Below are positions 36,467-45,235 of a stretch of 64,000 nt of DNA, one piece after another. Numbering within the stretch: position 1 is the first letter of the stretch; each line of letters opens with the position of its first letter. The notes below the pieces were generated by a model. That model did not search any database. It was given only the letters and a program-made list of their open reading frames with translations, and had not been told where the DNA came from. The stretch covers positions 806,001 through 870,000 of the forward strand of contig NZ_JACCHQ010000001.1 of the NCBI RefSeq assembly GCF_016031655.1. Direction: 5' to 3'. A program made the position numbers and the translations under genes. Origin of the DNA: Bradyrhizobium glycinis. Its GTDB lineage: Bacteria > Pseudomonadota > Alphaproteobacteria > Rhizobiales > Xanthobacteraceae.

Positions 36467-37630
36467 ATGCGCTGCGCCGCGCAGCTCTCCGGGATACGGC
36501 GGACAATCGGGCTGGATCGCGTCCGCCGGTTCGTGGGTGCGCTTGCGATAGCGTTTGCACTGGTCGTGACGATGGCGGCCGCAACGCCCGGCTTCGCGCA
36601 AAGCCCGACGCCCACGCCGACCCCGACGCCGACACCCACGCCGTCACCGACCCCGATTCCGTCGCCGACCTCGACCAATCAAAATCAGTCAGCCGGCAAC
36701 AGCATGCTCAGTTTCGGCTCGGGCTTTCTGGAGCGGCTCGGCAATCAAGCCTCCGGCGGCGTCAACCGGGCGTTCCGCACCAATCCGGGCGGCGGCGGCG
36801 CCTCGGCGGCTGCGGAAGATCCGCGCTACCGCACCTGGTTCGAGGGCTACGGCCTCTCGGTCCGCACCGATGCGCAAGGCGACTTCGTGGGCGACAAGCG
36901 CAAGACCTTTGGCGGCGTCGCCGGCTTTGGCGCGCGGCTCGCACCCGGCGTCAACATCGGATTCTCCGTCGACCACAGCCACACCGATGTCGACGTGCCG
37001 CTGGCGCTGCAATCCGCAACCCTCGACCTGACCCAGCTCGGCTTCAGTGGCTCCGTCGACAAGGGCCCGTGGACCTGGGCCTTTGCCGTGGTGCACGGCT
37101 TCGGCAAGGTTCATTCCAGCCGCGACACCGGCCTTGGCCTTGCGACCGCGGGCTACCGCGCCGCCGTCGACGGCGCGCTGACCGAGATCAGCTATTACTG
37201 GACCAAGGACGAGATGCGTATCGTGCCCAAGGGCGCGCTGGAATATGTGCGCGCCACCAGCGCCGCGTTCCAGGAGACCGGTGGGCTCGATCCGCTCAAC
37301 GTCGGCTCGTCGGCGCTCTCGCGCGCGCGCATCATGATCGGGGCCGAGATCGGCCGCTACTTCATCATCGACCAGAAGATCCTGGACCTTTCGGCCTACG
37401 GCAAGTTCGTCGACAATTTCCACCAGGACCTGGGAACCATCCAGGTCAGCCTGGGCGCCCAGAACATCATCGTCCCCGGGATCGGCGAGAGCCGTTACGG
37501 CGCGGATGCCGGTGCCTCGGCTTCGCTCAGCCTGACCAACGTGGCGCGGCTCTACGTCAATTACGACGGCAAGTTCCGCAACGAGCTCACCTCGCATCAG
37601 GGCACGCTCGGCTTCGAATACAAATGGTGA
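36467..37630 (+). CDS. Outer-membrane autotransporter-type beta-barrel protein with Pro-Thr linker
   Basis: 387 residues. Signal region to about residue 45 (ALVVTMAAATPGFAQ), then a PTPTPTP... linker (about 46-68), a short Gly/Ser region, and an autotransporter-like beta domain (about 100-387) that ends in GTLGFEYKW, with the C-terminal aromatic residue of outer-membrane barrels. No passenger domain of the usual size is present. Function unknown; the linker suggests a cell-surface or periplasmic peptide. A frame extension of 36 residues upstream is open but polar. Confidence 0.85.
   Translation: MRCAAQLSGIRRTIGLDRVRRFVGALAIAFALVVTMAAATPGFAQSPTPTPTPTPTPTPSPTPIPSPTSTNQNQSAGNSMLSFGSGFLERLGNQASGGVNRAFRTNPGGGGASAAAEDPRYRTWFEGYGLSVRTDAQGDFVGDKRKTFGGVAGFGARLAPGVNIGFSVDHSHTDVDVPLALQSATLDLTQLGFSGSVDKGPWTWAFAVVHGFGKVHSSRDTGLGLATAGYRAAVDGALTEISYYWTKDEMRIVPKGALEYVRATSAAFQETGGLDPLNVGSSALSRARIMIGAEIGRYFIIDQKILDLSAYGKFVDNFHQDLGTIQVSLGAQNIIVPGIGESRYGADAGASASLSLTNVARLYVNYDGKFRNELTSHQGTLGFEYKW
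36604..36672 (+). repeat. Degenerate CCGACG/CCCACG hexamer tract (Pro-Thr linker)
   Basis: About 69 bases of six-base units coding Pro-Thr and Pro-Ser. Slippage by whole units would keep frame and change linker length. Confidence 0.8.
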
Positions 37631-37634
37631 GCAT

Positions 37635-38645
37635 TTAGGTCGGCGCCGTCGCCACGTATCCCGCCAGGCCAAAGCCCTCGCGCGCCGCCGTCATCATCGG
37701 CACCAGCGCGTTCGGATGGATGAACTCGTCGCGGAAGCAGGGATAGGTCCGGGCATCGAAGATCTTCTTTAGCCAGTCGACCACGATCTTGTGCCGCTCG
37801 GAGGTGCGGAACTCCTTGTGATAGGTGAGCCAGAGATCGGCGTGGTGGCTGACGCCGAGATCGACCGCAACGAGCGGCGCACCGAGCGCGATCGACACCG
37901 TCGGCAGGAAGCCGATGCCGGCGCCGCGCTCCACCGCGTAGAGCACGCCGACCGACGAATTGGTCTTGATCCCGACGATGCCCTCGAGCGATTTCAGCCC
38001 GAGCACGCGGGCATAGGCGCCGTCGTCGACCTGCGGTGCGCTCTGCTTGATGATGCGGTGATTGCTCAATTCGGCGAGCGTTGCCGGCACGCCATAGAGG
38101 CTTTCATACTCCTTGGAGACGAAGGGATAGATGTGAAGGCGGCCGAGCTTGGCGACGATCAGATCGGGATTGGTCGGCGGCTCGAGCTGGATCGCGATAT
38201 CGGATTCGAGCCGCGCGACGTCGGCCTGCTCCATCGCGCAGCGCAGATCGACCGTGATCTTGCGGTACGTCTTCTGGAAGTCGATCAGCCGCGGCAGGAT
38301 CCAGAAATTGCCGGGCCCCTCCGTCACCGCGACGCGCACGGTGCCCGAGGTGTCGTTCGATGACCGCGCAGCGCGGCGGAAGACGTTGAAGGCGTGACGC
38401 TCCATATGCGTGACGTCGGCGATCATCGCGGTGCCTTCATCACTGAGCGTGAGCCCGCTCTGGTCGCGCAGGAACAGCTTGCAGCCGATGCTCTCCTCGA
38501 GCCGGTCGATGCGGCGCATCAGCGTGGTGGAGGTGAGGCCGAGCTCTTCGGCGGCATTCCGAAAACTTTTATATTTTGCGCAGGCTAAAAACAGCTTCAA
38601 ATCATCCCAGGACGCGCCCAGGGCTTCTTCACGGTGCTGCATCAT
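37635..38645 (-). CDS. LysR-family transcriptional regulator
   Basis: 336 residues from ATG 38645. N-terminal winged helix (about 12-75): DDLKLFLACAKYKSFRNAAE, LGLTSTTLMRRIDRLEESIG, FLRDQSGLTLSDEG. Effector domain after about 95, periplasmic-binding-like. Alternative starts at 38675 and 38690 add 10 and 15 residues. Its stop is four bases from the end of the autotransporter-like gene. Divergent from the GNAT-like genes, with about 100 bases between, so those are the likely targets. Confidence 0.9.
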   Translation of the reverse strand: MMQHREEALGASWDDLKLFLACAKYKSFRNAAEELGLTSTTLMRRIDRLEESIGCKLFLRDQSGLTLSDEGTAMIADVTHMERHAFNVFRRAARSSNDTSGTVRVAVTEGPGNFWILPRLIDFQKTYRKITVDLRCAMEQADVARLESDIAIQLEPPTNPDLIVAKLGRLHIYPFVSKEYESLYGVPATLAELSNHRIIKQSAPQVDDGAYARVLGLKSLEGIVGIKTNSSVGVLYAVERGAGIGFLPTVSIALGAPLVAVDLGVSHHADLWLTYHKEFRTSERHKIVVDWLKKIFDARTYPCFRDEFIHPNALVPMMTAAREGFGLAGYVATAPT

Positions 38646-38746
38646 CGCAGCACCCCGGTGCAATAACTGCTGCATACTCCTGATCCCCAACCGCTAAGCT
38701 CATCGTCATAGCGGGGCATGAAAACCTTGAACGATAGAGGCGTGAT

Positions 38747-39364
38747 ATGAGTATGGAAAGGGGCTCGTTTGCCGCAAGACACGATTTCGATGCCCTGCCG
38801 CTGAGCCCGGATGTCGACGTCCGCTGCGCTCAATTTTCCGAAATTGGGGCGCTTTCGGAGATGGCGCTCCGGCTGGTACCGGGCGTGCAGATCGGGACGG
38901 CAGAGCTTGCGAAATATTACACCTTCGATCCTCAGAGCATCCTGGCATTCAGCCGGAAAGGCAAGCTCGTCGGCGGCATGGCCTTCCTGTTCCTCAATGA
39001 CCGCGGACACGATGCGCTGCTGCTCGACGAGATTTGCCTCACCGCGCCCGAGGCGCACTATCTCGCATCGGCGAACGAAGACGTTGCAGCCATCTACATC
39101 TGGGCGATCGCGGCGACGGGACGCGGCATCGCCGGTCTCGGCAAGGCCGCGGCTCATCTGCGGCAGATAAGGTTTCGCGGCGCGGATTGCTATGCGCAGC
39201 CGTCAACGGTGGCCGGACGCGACATCATGAAGGCGACAGGCTTTGCGCCTGTCCCGAGCTTCCAACCCGACCTTTGGTGCTACGAGCGGCCCTGGCATCG
39301 GCGGCCGATGCGCATGCCGGCGGCGATCATCCAATCAAGGAGCTTTGCAGATGCACGGTACTAG
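38747..39364 (+). CDS. GNAT-like acyltransferase-fold protein, unknown function
   Basis: 205 residues. LVGGMAFLFLNDRGHDALLLDEICL reads like the central beta-hairpin of a GNAT fold, and IAATGRGIAGLGKAAAHL may stand for the acetyl-CoA loop region (about 122-139). I cannot assign a substrate. Overlaps the next gene by 14 bases, so they are coupled. First gene downstream of the divergent LysR regulator. Confidence 0.7.
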   Translation: MSMERGSFAARHDFDALPLSPDVDVRCAQFSEIGALSEMALRLVPGVQIGTAELAKYYTFDPQSILAFSRKGKLVGGMAFLFLNDRGHDALLLDEICLTAPEAHYLASANEDVAAIYIWAIAATGRGIAGLGKAAAHLRQIRFRGADCYAQPSTVAGRDIMKATGFAPVPSFQPDLWCYERPWHRRPMRMPAAIIQSRSFADARY

Positions 39365-39971
39365 GATTCCAGTCGCCAAGCCCTGTTCCCGCGCCATCAC
39401 CATTCGCCTCGCGCGCGACCCAAGCGATCTCATGCTGGTGACCGCGATCCGCTCGGCGGTCTACCTCGCCGAGCAGGATTGTCCGTTCGAGGAGGAGTTC
39501 GACGGCAATGACATGGTCGCGGCGCATTTCATCGGCTTCGTCGGCAACGAGCCTGCGGGCTGCCTGCGGGTACGCTTCTTCGGCGATTTCGCCAAGGTGG
39601 AGCGGCTTGCGGTGCGTCACCAATATCGGCGCTCGCGCGTCTCGTTCAAGCTGGTGCAGGCCAGCGTCGATTATGTGAAGCGCAAGGGCTTTCGCAAGAT
39701 CTACGGCCAGGCGCAGGACCGGCTGGTCGATTTCTGGGCCCATTTCGGCGCCAAGCCGCTCGGTCACAACCGCAAGATCACCTTCTCGGATTTTTCCTAC
39801 ACGGAGATGCTGCTGGAGATCGAGCCGGGCCCGGACGCCATCACGCTGGACAGCGATCCCTATGTGATCATTCGTCCCGAGGGCGATTGGGACCGGCCTG
39901 GCGTGCTCGATGCGTCGGCCGGGCGGGCGGTGACCTCACCGCTGCGGGACCTCGCGCTCGCCGACCGCTGA
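39351..39971 (+). CDS. GNAT-family N-acetyltransferase-like protein
   Basis: 206 residues, ATG 39351 with AAGGAGC upstream. Central GNAT core GCLRVRFFGDFAKVERLAV and the following KGFRKIYGQAQDRLVDFWAHFGAKPLG (in parts). The usual glycine-rich pyrophosphate loop (Q/RxxGxG/A) is here QYRRSRVSF, without glycine, which may weaken acetyl-CoA binding. Starts inside the end of the upstream gene. Confidence 0.78.
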   Translation: MHGTRIPVAKPCSRAITIRLARDPSDLMLVTAIRSAVYLAEQDCPFEEEFDGNDMVAAHFIGFVGNEPAGCLRVRFFGDFAKVERLAVRHQYRRSRVSFKLVQASVDYVKRKGFRKIYGQAQDRLVDFWAHFGAKPLGHNRKITFSDFSYTEMLLEIEPGPDAITLDSDPYVIIRPEGDWDRPGVLDASAGRAVTSPLRDLALADR

Positions 39972-39996
39972 AATAGGTGCAGCTGCGCGCAACACG

Positions 39997-40560
39997 ATGC
40001 TGGTTTCCATGAACGATGATCCGCCGATCCTGATATGTGCGGATCTTCAGGTCGAGTACCTGACTCCCGGCCGCCGCCACGTCATCCGCGACGGCGATAA
40101 GACGACGGCGCGCTGTCTGGAACTCCTGACGCTGTGGCGCGGCAATCTGTGGCCGGTGATGCATCTGAAGCGCATCGCGCAGGCGGCCTGGTTCAATCCG
40201 TCATCCAGGCTGACCGATTGGATCGCGGAGATCAGGCCACAGCCGAGCGAGATGACGTTCGAGCACCCGCTGCCGTCGGCCTACAGCTCGTCGCGGTTTG
40301 TCGGCCACATGTCCTCTATCCGCACGACACGCTGCATCCTGGTCGGCTTTTCCCTGGAGGAGACCATCCTGGCCACGGTCGTCGACGGGTTTCACCGCAG
40401 TCATCGCTACCATGTGATCACCGACGCGGTGGCGTGCCGGCAGCCGGGCACGGACGATGCCGTTGCCTACCGGCATGCGGTAGTGAATGTCATCGCGAAT
40501 TTTGCTACAATCCAGTCCAGCGCCGAACTGATCAGAACCAGCGGCGCCGTTGCGGTGTAG
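39997..40560 (+). CDS. Isochorismatase-like cysteine hydrolase, catalytic Lys replaced
   Basis: 187 residues. Family triad is Asp-Lys-Cys. Asp16 is in LICADLQVEYL, Cys113 in TTRCILVGFSLEETILA. At the usual lysine position (in K-x-x-x-S-A-F) this protein has EHPLPSAYSSS, i.e. His90. So it may be inactive, or have a different mechanism or a binding role. Follows the two GNAT-like genes by 25 bases, and is probably in the same unit. A start at ATG 40009 is possible. Confidence 0.75.
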   Translation: MLVSMNDDPPILICADLQVEYLTPGRRHVIRDGDKTTARCLELLTLWRGNLWPVMHLKRIAQAAWFNPSSRLTDWIAEIRPQPSEMTFEHPLPSAYSSSRFVGHMSSIRTTRCILVGFSLEETILATVVDGFHRSHRYHVITDAVACRQPGTDDAVAYRHAVVNVIANFATIQSSAELIRTSGAVAV

Positions 40561-40590
40561 GCGGCCGCGACCGGTCGATGGGGTTGAGAA

Positions 40591-40761
40591 TTGTCGCGGG
40601 GAGACGAACTCAAGGAGCTGGCGAGCGATCTGTCGCATGCCGCCGAAAAGGCGCGCAGGCTGGGGCTGCCCACGACGGTCTACCTGCTCTCGATGGCGCT
40701 GGTGGAGGTGAGGGAAGCCGTTTCCGCCACCGACGAAGGGGACGACGACGGCGCGGCGTGA
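40591..40761 (+). CDS. Small 56-residue protein with TTG start
   Basis: Frame TTG 40591 to TGA 40759-40761, blocked upstream by TGA at 40585. Encodes SRGDELKELASDLSHAAEKA, then RRLGLPTTVYLLSMALVEVR and an acidic tail EGDDDGAA (in parts). It is a regular amphipathic helix with codon use like its neighbours, so I think it is real. GGGGTTGAGA may be the ribosome site. Function unknown; position between the hydrolase and aminotransferase suggests the same unit. Confidence 0.6.
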   Translation: MSRGDELKELASDLSHAAEKARRLGLPTTVYLLSMALVEVREAVSATDEGDDDGAA

Positions 40762-40957
40762 GAGCTGCCCAGCCGGATTCTGCGATTCCCGTGCTGTCAT
40801 GTGCGGCTTTGTGCATCGCTGCTGAGCGCTTGCCGCCGACGAATTGGCATTGCAAGTTTTGCGTCGTGGCAATAGCCAAGTACGTGAGACAAGTACGTGC
40901 CATCGAGTGATGACGCCGGCCGCTCCCGCGCCGTGACGCTTTCAAGGATCTCCGCAA

Positions 40958-42340
40958 ATGTCCATGCTGCCCAATTCGCAAGAGGCCCGGGATGTGGCCT
41001 ATCAGCTCCATCCCTACACCAATGCGCGCACGCATCAGCAGGCCGGTCCCCTGGTGATCGAGCGCGGCGAGGGGCCTTACGTCTTTGACGCGACGGGCAA
41101 GCGCTATTTCGAAGCGATGGCGGGCCTGTGGAGCGTCGGGCTCGGCTTCAACGAGAAGCGGCTGGTCGAGGCGGCGTACAAGCAGATGCAGGCTCTGCCC
41201 TTCTATCACACGTTCTCCGCCAAATCGCACGGTCCCTCGATCGACCTCGCCGAGAAACTGGTCGCGCTCGCGCCTGTTACCATGAGCAAGGTGTTCTTCA
41301 CCAATTCCGGCTCGGAAGCGAACGACACCGTGCTGAAGCTGATCGCCTATCGCTCCAACGCGCTCGGTCAGCCGCAGCGCAAGAAGGTGATCAGCCGCCT
41401 ACGTGCCTATCACGGCGTCACCATCGCATCCGCCAGCCTCACGGGCCTGCCGAACAACCACCGCTCGTTCGACCTGCCGCTGCCGAACATCCTGCATACG
41501 GGCTCGCCGCACTTCTACAAGGACGGTGTTCCCGGCGAGAGCGAGGAAGCCTTCGCCACTCGCCGGGCCGAGGAGCTCGACGCGCTGATCCAGAAGGAGG
41601 GGCCGGACACGATCGCGGCCTTCTTCGGCGAGCCGGTGATGGGGGCGGGCGGCGTCGTGGTTCCGCCCGCGACCTACTGGGACAAGATCCAGAAGGTCCT
41701 GAAGAAGTACGACATTCTCCTGGTCGCCGATGAGGTGATCTGCGGTTTCGGCCGCACTGGCAAGATGTTCGGCTGCGAGACCTACGGCATCAAGCCTGAT
41801 GCGATGGTGGTCTCCAAGCAGATCACCTCGAGCTATTTCCCGCTCTCGGCCGTCATCCTGAACGACCGCATGTTCGAGCCGATCGCGGACGAGAGCAACA
41901 AGATCGGCGTGCTCGGCCATGGCTTCACCGCGGGCGGCCATCCGGTCGGCTCGGCGATTGCGCTGGAGAACCTTAAGATCATCGAGGAGCGCGGCCTCGT
42001 CGCACACGCGGCCGAGCTCGGTGGCTACATGCAGGGCCGCCTACGTGAACTCGCCAGCCACCCGCTGGTCGGCGAGGTCCGCGGCGTCGGCATGATCGCC
42101 GCGCTCGAGCTCGTGCTCGACAAGGGGCGCAAGACCGCCGCCACGACGCCCGGCGCCGTCGGCGGCATCGCCAGCCGCCTGCTCCAGGAGCGCGGCGTGA
42201 TCTCGCGCAACATGCTCGATGCCATCGCCATCTGCCCGCCGCTGATCACGACCAAGGCCCAGATCGACGAGCTGGTGGACGCGATCTCCGGCGTGCTGAA
42301 CGACATGAAAGGCGAAGTCGCGAAGCTGACGCCGGCATAG
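40958..42340 (+). CDS. Class III PLP-dependent aminotransferase
   Basis: 460 residues, omega-amino-acid or polyamine : pyruvate type. FTNSGSEANDT (PLP phosphate site), VADEVICGFGRTG with the conserved Asp, and the PLP lysine in VSKQITSSYFPLSAV (about residue 287). The TSSYFPLSAV wording is typical of the SpuC/putrescine-aminotransferase branch rather than GABA transaminases; substrate is inferred only. 196 bases follow the small ORF. Confidence 0.93.
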   Translation: MSMLPNSQEARDVAYQLHPYTNARTHQQAGPLVIERGEGPYVFDATGKRYFEAMAGLWSVGLGFNEKRLVEAAYKQMQALPFYHTFSAKSHGPSIDLAEKLVALAPVTMSKVFFTNSGSEANDTVLKLIAYRSNALGQPQRKKVISRLRAYHGVTIASASLTGLPNNHRSFDLPLPNILHTGSPHFYKDGVPGESEEAFATRRAEELDALIQKEGPDTIAAFFGEPVMGAGGVVVPPATYWDKIQKVLKKYDILLVADEVICGFGRTGKMFGCETYGIKPDAMVVSKQITSSYFPLSAVILNDRMFEPIADESNKIGVLGHGFTAGGHPVGSAIALENLKIIEERGLVAHAAELGGYMQGRLRELASHPLVGEVRGVGMIAALELVLDKGRKTAATTPGAVGGIASRLLQERGVISRNMLDAIAICPPLITTKAQIDELVDAISGVLNDMKGEVAKLTPA

Positions 42341-42356
42341 AGCACCGCTCTCTCCG

Positions 42357-42479
42357 CGTCATTGCGAGCCAACGGGTCCGCGCGAAGTGCGGCCCGATGA
42401 CAGGCTCCGCGAAGCAATCCAGAATCCCTCCTTGGAAACCGTCTGGATTGCTTCGTCGCAAGAGCTTCTCGCAATGACG
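42357..42479. repeat. Palindromic intergenic repeat, copy 2
   Basis: CGTCATTGCGAG ... CTCGCAATGACG at the ends and GAAGCAATCCAGAATC ... GTCTGGATTGCTTCG inside, with an extra 34-base insertion (about 42370-42405) in the left arm. Between convergent aminotransferase and rnd. Confidence 0.85.
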
Positions 42480-42500
42480 ATGGTATGAGCGGAGTGAGCC

Positions 42501-43649
42501 CTACGCCCGCTGCACCCCGATCACGCGGCCTTTCTCGATGGCCAGCGCCAGCTCGCCGCGCTTGAGCTTCAAGGCGGCGTCGCCGAACAGCTCGCGGCGC
42601 CAGCCGCGCAAGGCGGGCACGTCGGCCTCATCGTCCGCCGCGATCTCTTCGAGGTCGTCGACCGTCGCGATCACCTTGCTGGCGACCGCATGGCGCTCGG
42701 CGGTCATCCGCAGGAGCACCTTCAGCAGCTCGACGATGGCGGCGCCGTTGGAATTGTTGCGCGGCTTCTCCAGCTTGGGCAGCTTCGAGAAATCCCGCGC
42801 CAGCCCGCGCTCGACTGCGGCGATGATGTCTGCACCCCATTTGGATTTCTCGAACCCCTTCGGCACCGAGCGCAGATGCGCGAGCTTCTCCAGCGTGGTC
42901 GGCGCATGGGTCGCGATGTCGGTGATGGCTTCGTCGCGCAGCACGCGGCCGCGCGGCACGTCGCGGCTCTGCGCCTCTTGCTCGCGCCAGGCTGCGACCT
43001 CCATCAGCACCGCGAGGTCCTTGGGCTTGCGGACCCGCGTCTTGAGCCGCTCCCAGGCGCGCTCGGGATGGAAGTCGTAGGTGCGGGGCGAGGTCAGGAC
43101 TTCCATCTCGATGGAAACCCATTCGCTGCGGCGGCGCTTCTTCAGGTCGGCGTCAAGCGCGGCGAACACGTCGCGCAAATGGGTGACGTCGGAGACCGCG
43201 TAATGCATCTGCTCCTTGGTCAACGGCCGGCGCGACCAGTCGGTGAAGCGGTGGGTCTTGTCCGGGCGGTGGCCGGTGACCTTCTCGACCAGCGCGTCGT
43301 AGGCGATGCTGTCGCCGTAGCCGAGCACCATCGCGGCCACCTGGGTGTCGAACACGGGATGCGGGATGATGCCCGCCTGGTGCCAGATGATCTCGATGTC
43401 CTGGCGGGCGGCGTGAAATACCTTCAGCACGCCCTCGTTAGCCATCAGCTCGAAGAACGGCTTGAGGTCGATCCCCTCGGCCAGGGTGTCGATGACCACG
43501 GCTTCCTCGGCGCTGGCCATCTGCACCACGCACAACAGCGGGTAATAAGTGGTCTCGCGCAGGAACTCGGTATCGACTGTTATGACGGGGTGCTTGGCCA
43601 GCCGGCTGCAGGCAGCCGCGAGGTCAGCGGTGGTAGTAATTAAATCCAT
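42501..43649 (-). CDS. rnd: Ribonuclease D
   Basis: 3'-to-5' exoribonuclease for tRNA and other stable RNA ends. 382 residues. DEDDy motifs: Exo [12 protein letters not shown] (about 25), Exo II with [11 protein letters not shown] (about 79), Exo [16 protein letters not shown] (about 150). HRDC domain at about 210-290 ([20 protein letters not shown]). C-terminal second HRDC-like helical region. ATG start, single gene. Confidence 0.96.
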   Translation of the reverse strand: MDLITTTADLAAACSRLAKHPVITVDTEFLRETTYYPLLCVVQMASAEEAVVIDTLAEGIDLKPFFELMANEGVLKVFHAARQDIEIIWHQAGIIPHPVFDTQVAAMVLGYGDSIAYDALVEKVTGHRPDKTHRFTDWSRRPLTKEQMHYAVSDVTHLRDVFAALDADLKKRRRSEWVSIEMEVLTSPRTYDFHPERAWERLKTRVRKPKDLAVLMEVAAWREQEAQSRDVPRGRVLRDEAITDIATHAPTTLEKLAHLRSVPKGFEKSKWGADIIAAVERGLARDFSKLPKLEKPRNNSNGAAIVELLKVLLRMTAERHAVASKVIATVDDLEEIAADDEADVPALRGWRRELFGDAALKLKRGELALAIEKGRVIGVQRA

Positions 43650-43765
43650 GAACGGCCCATGACACTTGATATCAGCCGTTCCGCCGAAAGTGCTGTGATG
43701 TCAAGGGGCTCTAAGCGAATTCGAGCCTTGCATCGGGCCGGAATCGTCGCTTTCCGACCAAATTC

Positions 43766-43876
43766 CTATTCGTAGCGGACCCGCTGCGATGGTTTTCGCG
43801 CGCAGGGCAGCGCCACCACGATCACGCACATGGCGACCAGAGCCAGTCCCAGGAACTCGAAAACCAACAGATCCAC
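43766..43876 (-). CDS. 36-residue single-span membrane peptide
   Basis: GTG 43876 to TAG. Encodes MDLLVFEFLGLALVAMCVIV (first 20, with the GTG read as Met) then VALPCARKPSQRVRYE. One membrane span and a basic tail. CTGGAGA stands eight bases before the GTG, a good ribosome site. Too short for most gene finders. Function unknown. Confidence 0.55.
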   Translation of the reverse strand: MDLLVFEFLGLALVAMCVIVVALPCARKPSQRVRYE

Positions 43877-44074
43877 GGCGAAATCTCCAGAAACATGGCT
43901 AGATTTGTCGGGGCTGCGTTGAGGGTCTGTTAATTGCAATGGTTACCGGCGGCAGGCACGGCCGCATGGTGGACGAGGGGTTAATCGTGCGCTGCCGCCG
44001 GCGTGTCGACGGCAGGGGCAAGTCTCAGAGTTGGATCTACGAATAGGGGCCTCCTCAAATACCTTGTATCCCGT

Positions 44075-44632
44075 TCACAGGTGTCGGCGCAGGCGCTCTC
44101 TTTGGTCATTGAGGGTTTCAATCTCCTTGTTGAGTGCTTCCTTGAGTTGGGCATAAGATTTGCCCAGCTCGGTGCAGAGTTTTGTCACCGTTCGCGGTCT
44201 ATTCTGGTCGAGCCATTCCGCTCGCTGCTCACTCGCGTAAGCCGCCATTCCTCGGTGGCAGTACAGCACCGCCTCAAAGTGTTCCATTGCATCTCGAGGC
44301 ATGCTCTCAACAACCTTCCACGCTTCGTCCAACTCGGATGCGGAGGGCCACGCTTTCAGTACCTGGTAGAGTTTTGTTGGGTCAGGTTCGCCTTGGGCAA
44401 GCCAGTCTTTGATACTCTTCGCTACATCGTCGAGATGCCCGGCTCGTGATCTAAGCCGCAGACATATCCCAAACTGACTGCTGATGCGTTGGAACGCGGC
44501 GACCCTACGGTCAAAGTTTATTTTTGACATTCCAACGACGTAGGCAACGCCTGCGGCGCAGAGAGCGATAGCTGCGGAGAGTGCCGGCTGGAAGTCTTTT
44601 GCCAAATCGTACAGGCCATGGTTGCAAAGCAT
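44075..44632 (-). CDS. Unknown membrane protein with C-terminal coiled coil
   Basis: 185 residues from ATG 44632, which has GAGGAG nine bases upstream; longer frames start at 44653 and 44764. One membrane segment (about 17-37, LSAAIALCAAGVAYVVGM), a helical middle, and a C-terminal coiled coil (LKEALNKEIETLNDQRERLR). No family recognised. The surrounding DNA is visibly richer in A/T than its neighbours, so this may be acquired DNA. Confidence 0.55.
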   Translation of the reverse strand: MLCNHGLYDLAKDFQPALSAAIALCAAGVAYVVGMSKINFDRRVAAFQRISSQFGICLRLRSRAGHLDDVAKSIKDWLAQGEPDPTKLYQVLKAWPSASELDEAWKVVESMPRDAMEHFEAVLYCHRGMAAYASEQRAEWLDQNRPRTVTKLCTELGKSYAQLKEALNKEIETLNDQRERLRRHL

Positions 44633-45169
44633 ATTCTGATGCTCCTCAATCATAAATAGACTATGCTCTAGTATGCGCGTGAGAAGATTCGCTGTCGAGA
44701 GGAGTGGCAACGCCTGTCCAATATACTCACCTGCGACTGCGGATAGGACGGACCTCGATCGCATCCTGTTGATCGCATGCCGAAATGGAGCGGATCGAGA
44801 TCACTCTGGCGCGCTGATCGCGAGATGCCTACTCAAGTCGGTGAATATCGGTCAGATGCGTCGTCGCGAATACTTCCCGGCATGGTCAGCCAATCGAGGT
44901 CAGGTCTAGCGATCAGTTGATGTGTGATCGGCTGAAGGCGACGTTGCGAACGAGCGGATCCACCGGTAGGTGCCGCCTAGAATTCCCTATGATGAAGCCG
45001 CGCTCAGATCATCCGCGATTCCGCGCCTCGCGAAGGTACGCACGTTCACGATCGGCAGACTCATGCGATTCGCTGAAGCCGGTTATTGCCCGAACGCTCC
45101 CGTTCGAGAAGTCTCCTGAAGTCAAATCCTCAATCGGCAAGATCGTCGTGCCAATCTGAGTTGCTCTGT
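44633..45169. other. Region with no convincing gene
   Basis: About 540 bases between the membrane/coiled-coil gene and the terminator of the transporter operon. Open frames exist on both strands (for example 44917-45159 plus, 80 codons) but have no start site, family motif or neighbour-like codon use. No tRNA, IS end or repeat was recognised. Confidence 0.45.
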
Positions 45170-45171
45170 CC

Positions 45172-45206
45172 AAAACGCATTCGGCGCCCCGCATGACGGA
45201 GCGCCG
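45172..45206 (-). terminator. Rho-independent terminator of the phosphodiesterase/ABC operon
   Basis: Minus-strand stem CGGCGCTCCG / CGGGGCGCCG (one G-U pair) with a five-base TCATG loop, followed by AATGCGTTTT. Begins 30 bases after the binding-protein stop. Confidence 0.8.
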
Positions 45207-45235
45207 AAGCTCGTTCGTGCCATGAGCTACCGAGT

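Noticed and set aside
36298..36678. Minus-strand frame with a GVGVGVGV repeat
   Set aside because: Only the reverse of the Pro-Thr hexamer tract of the autotransporter-like gene.
44917..45159. 80-codon plus-strand frame
   Set aside because: No ribosome site, odd composition, nothing recognisable.
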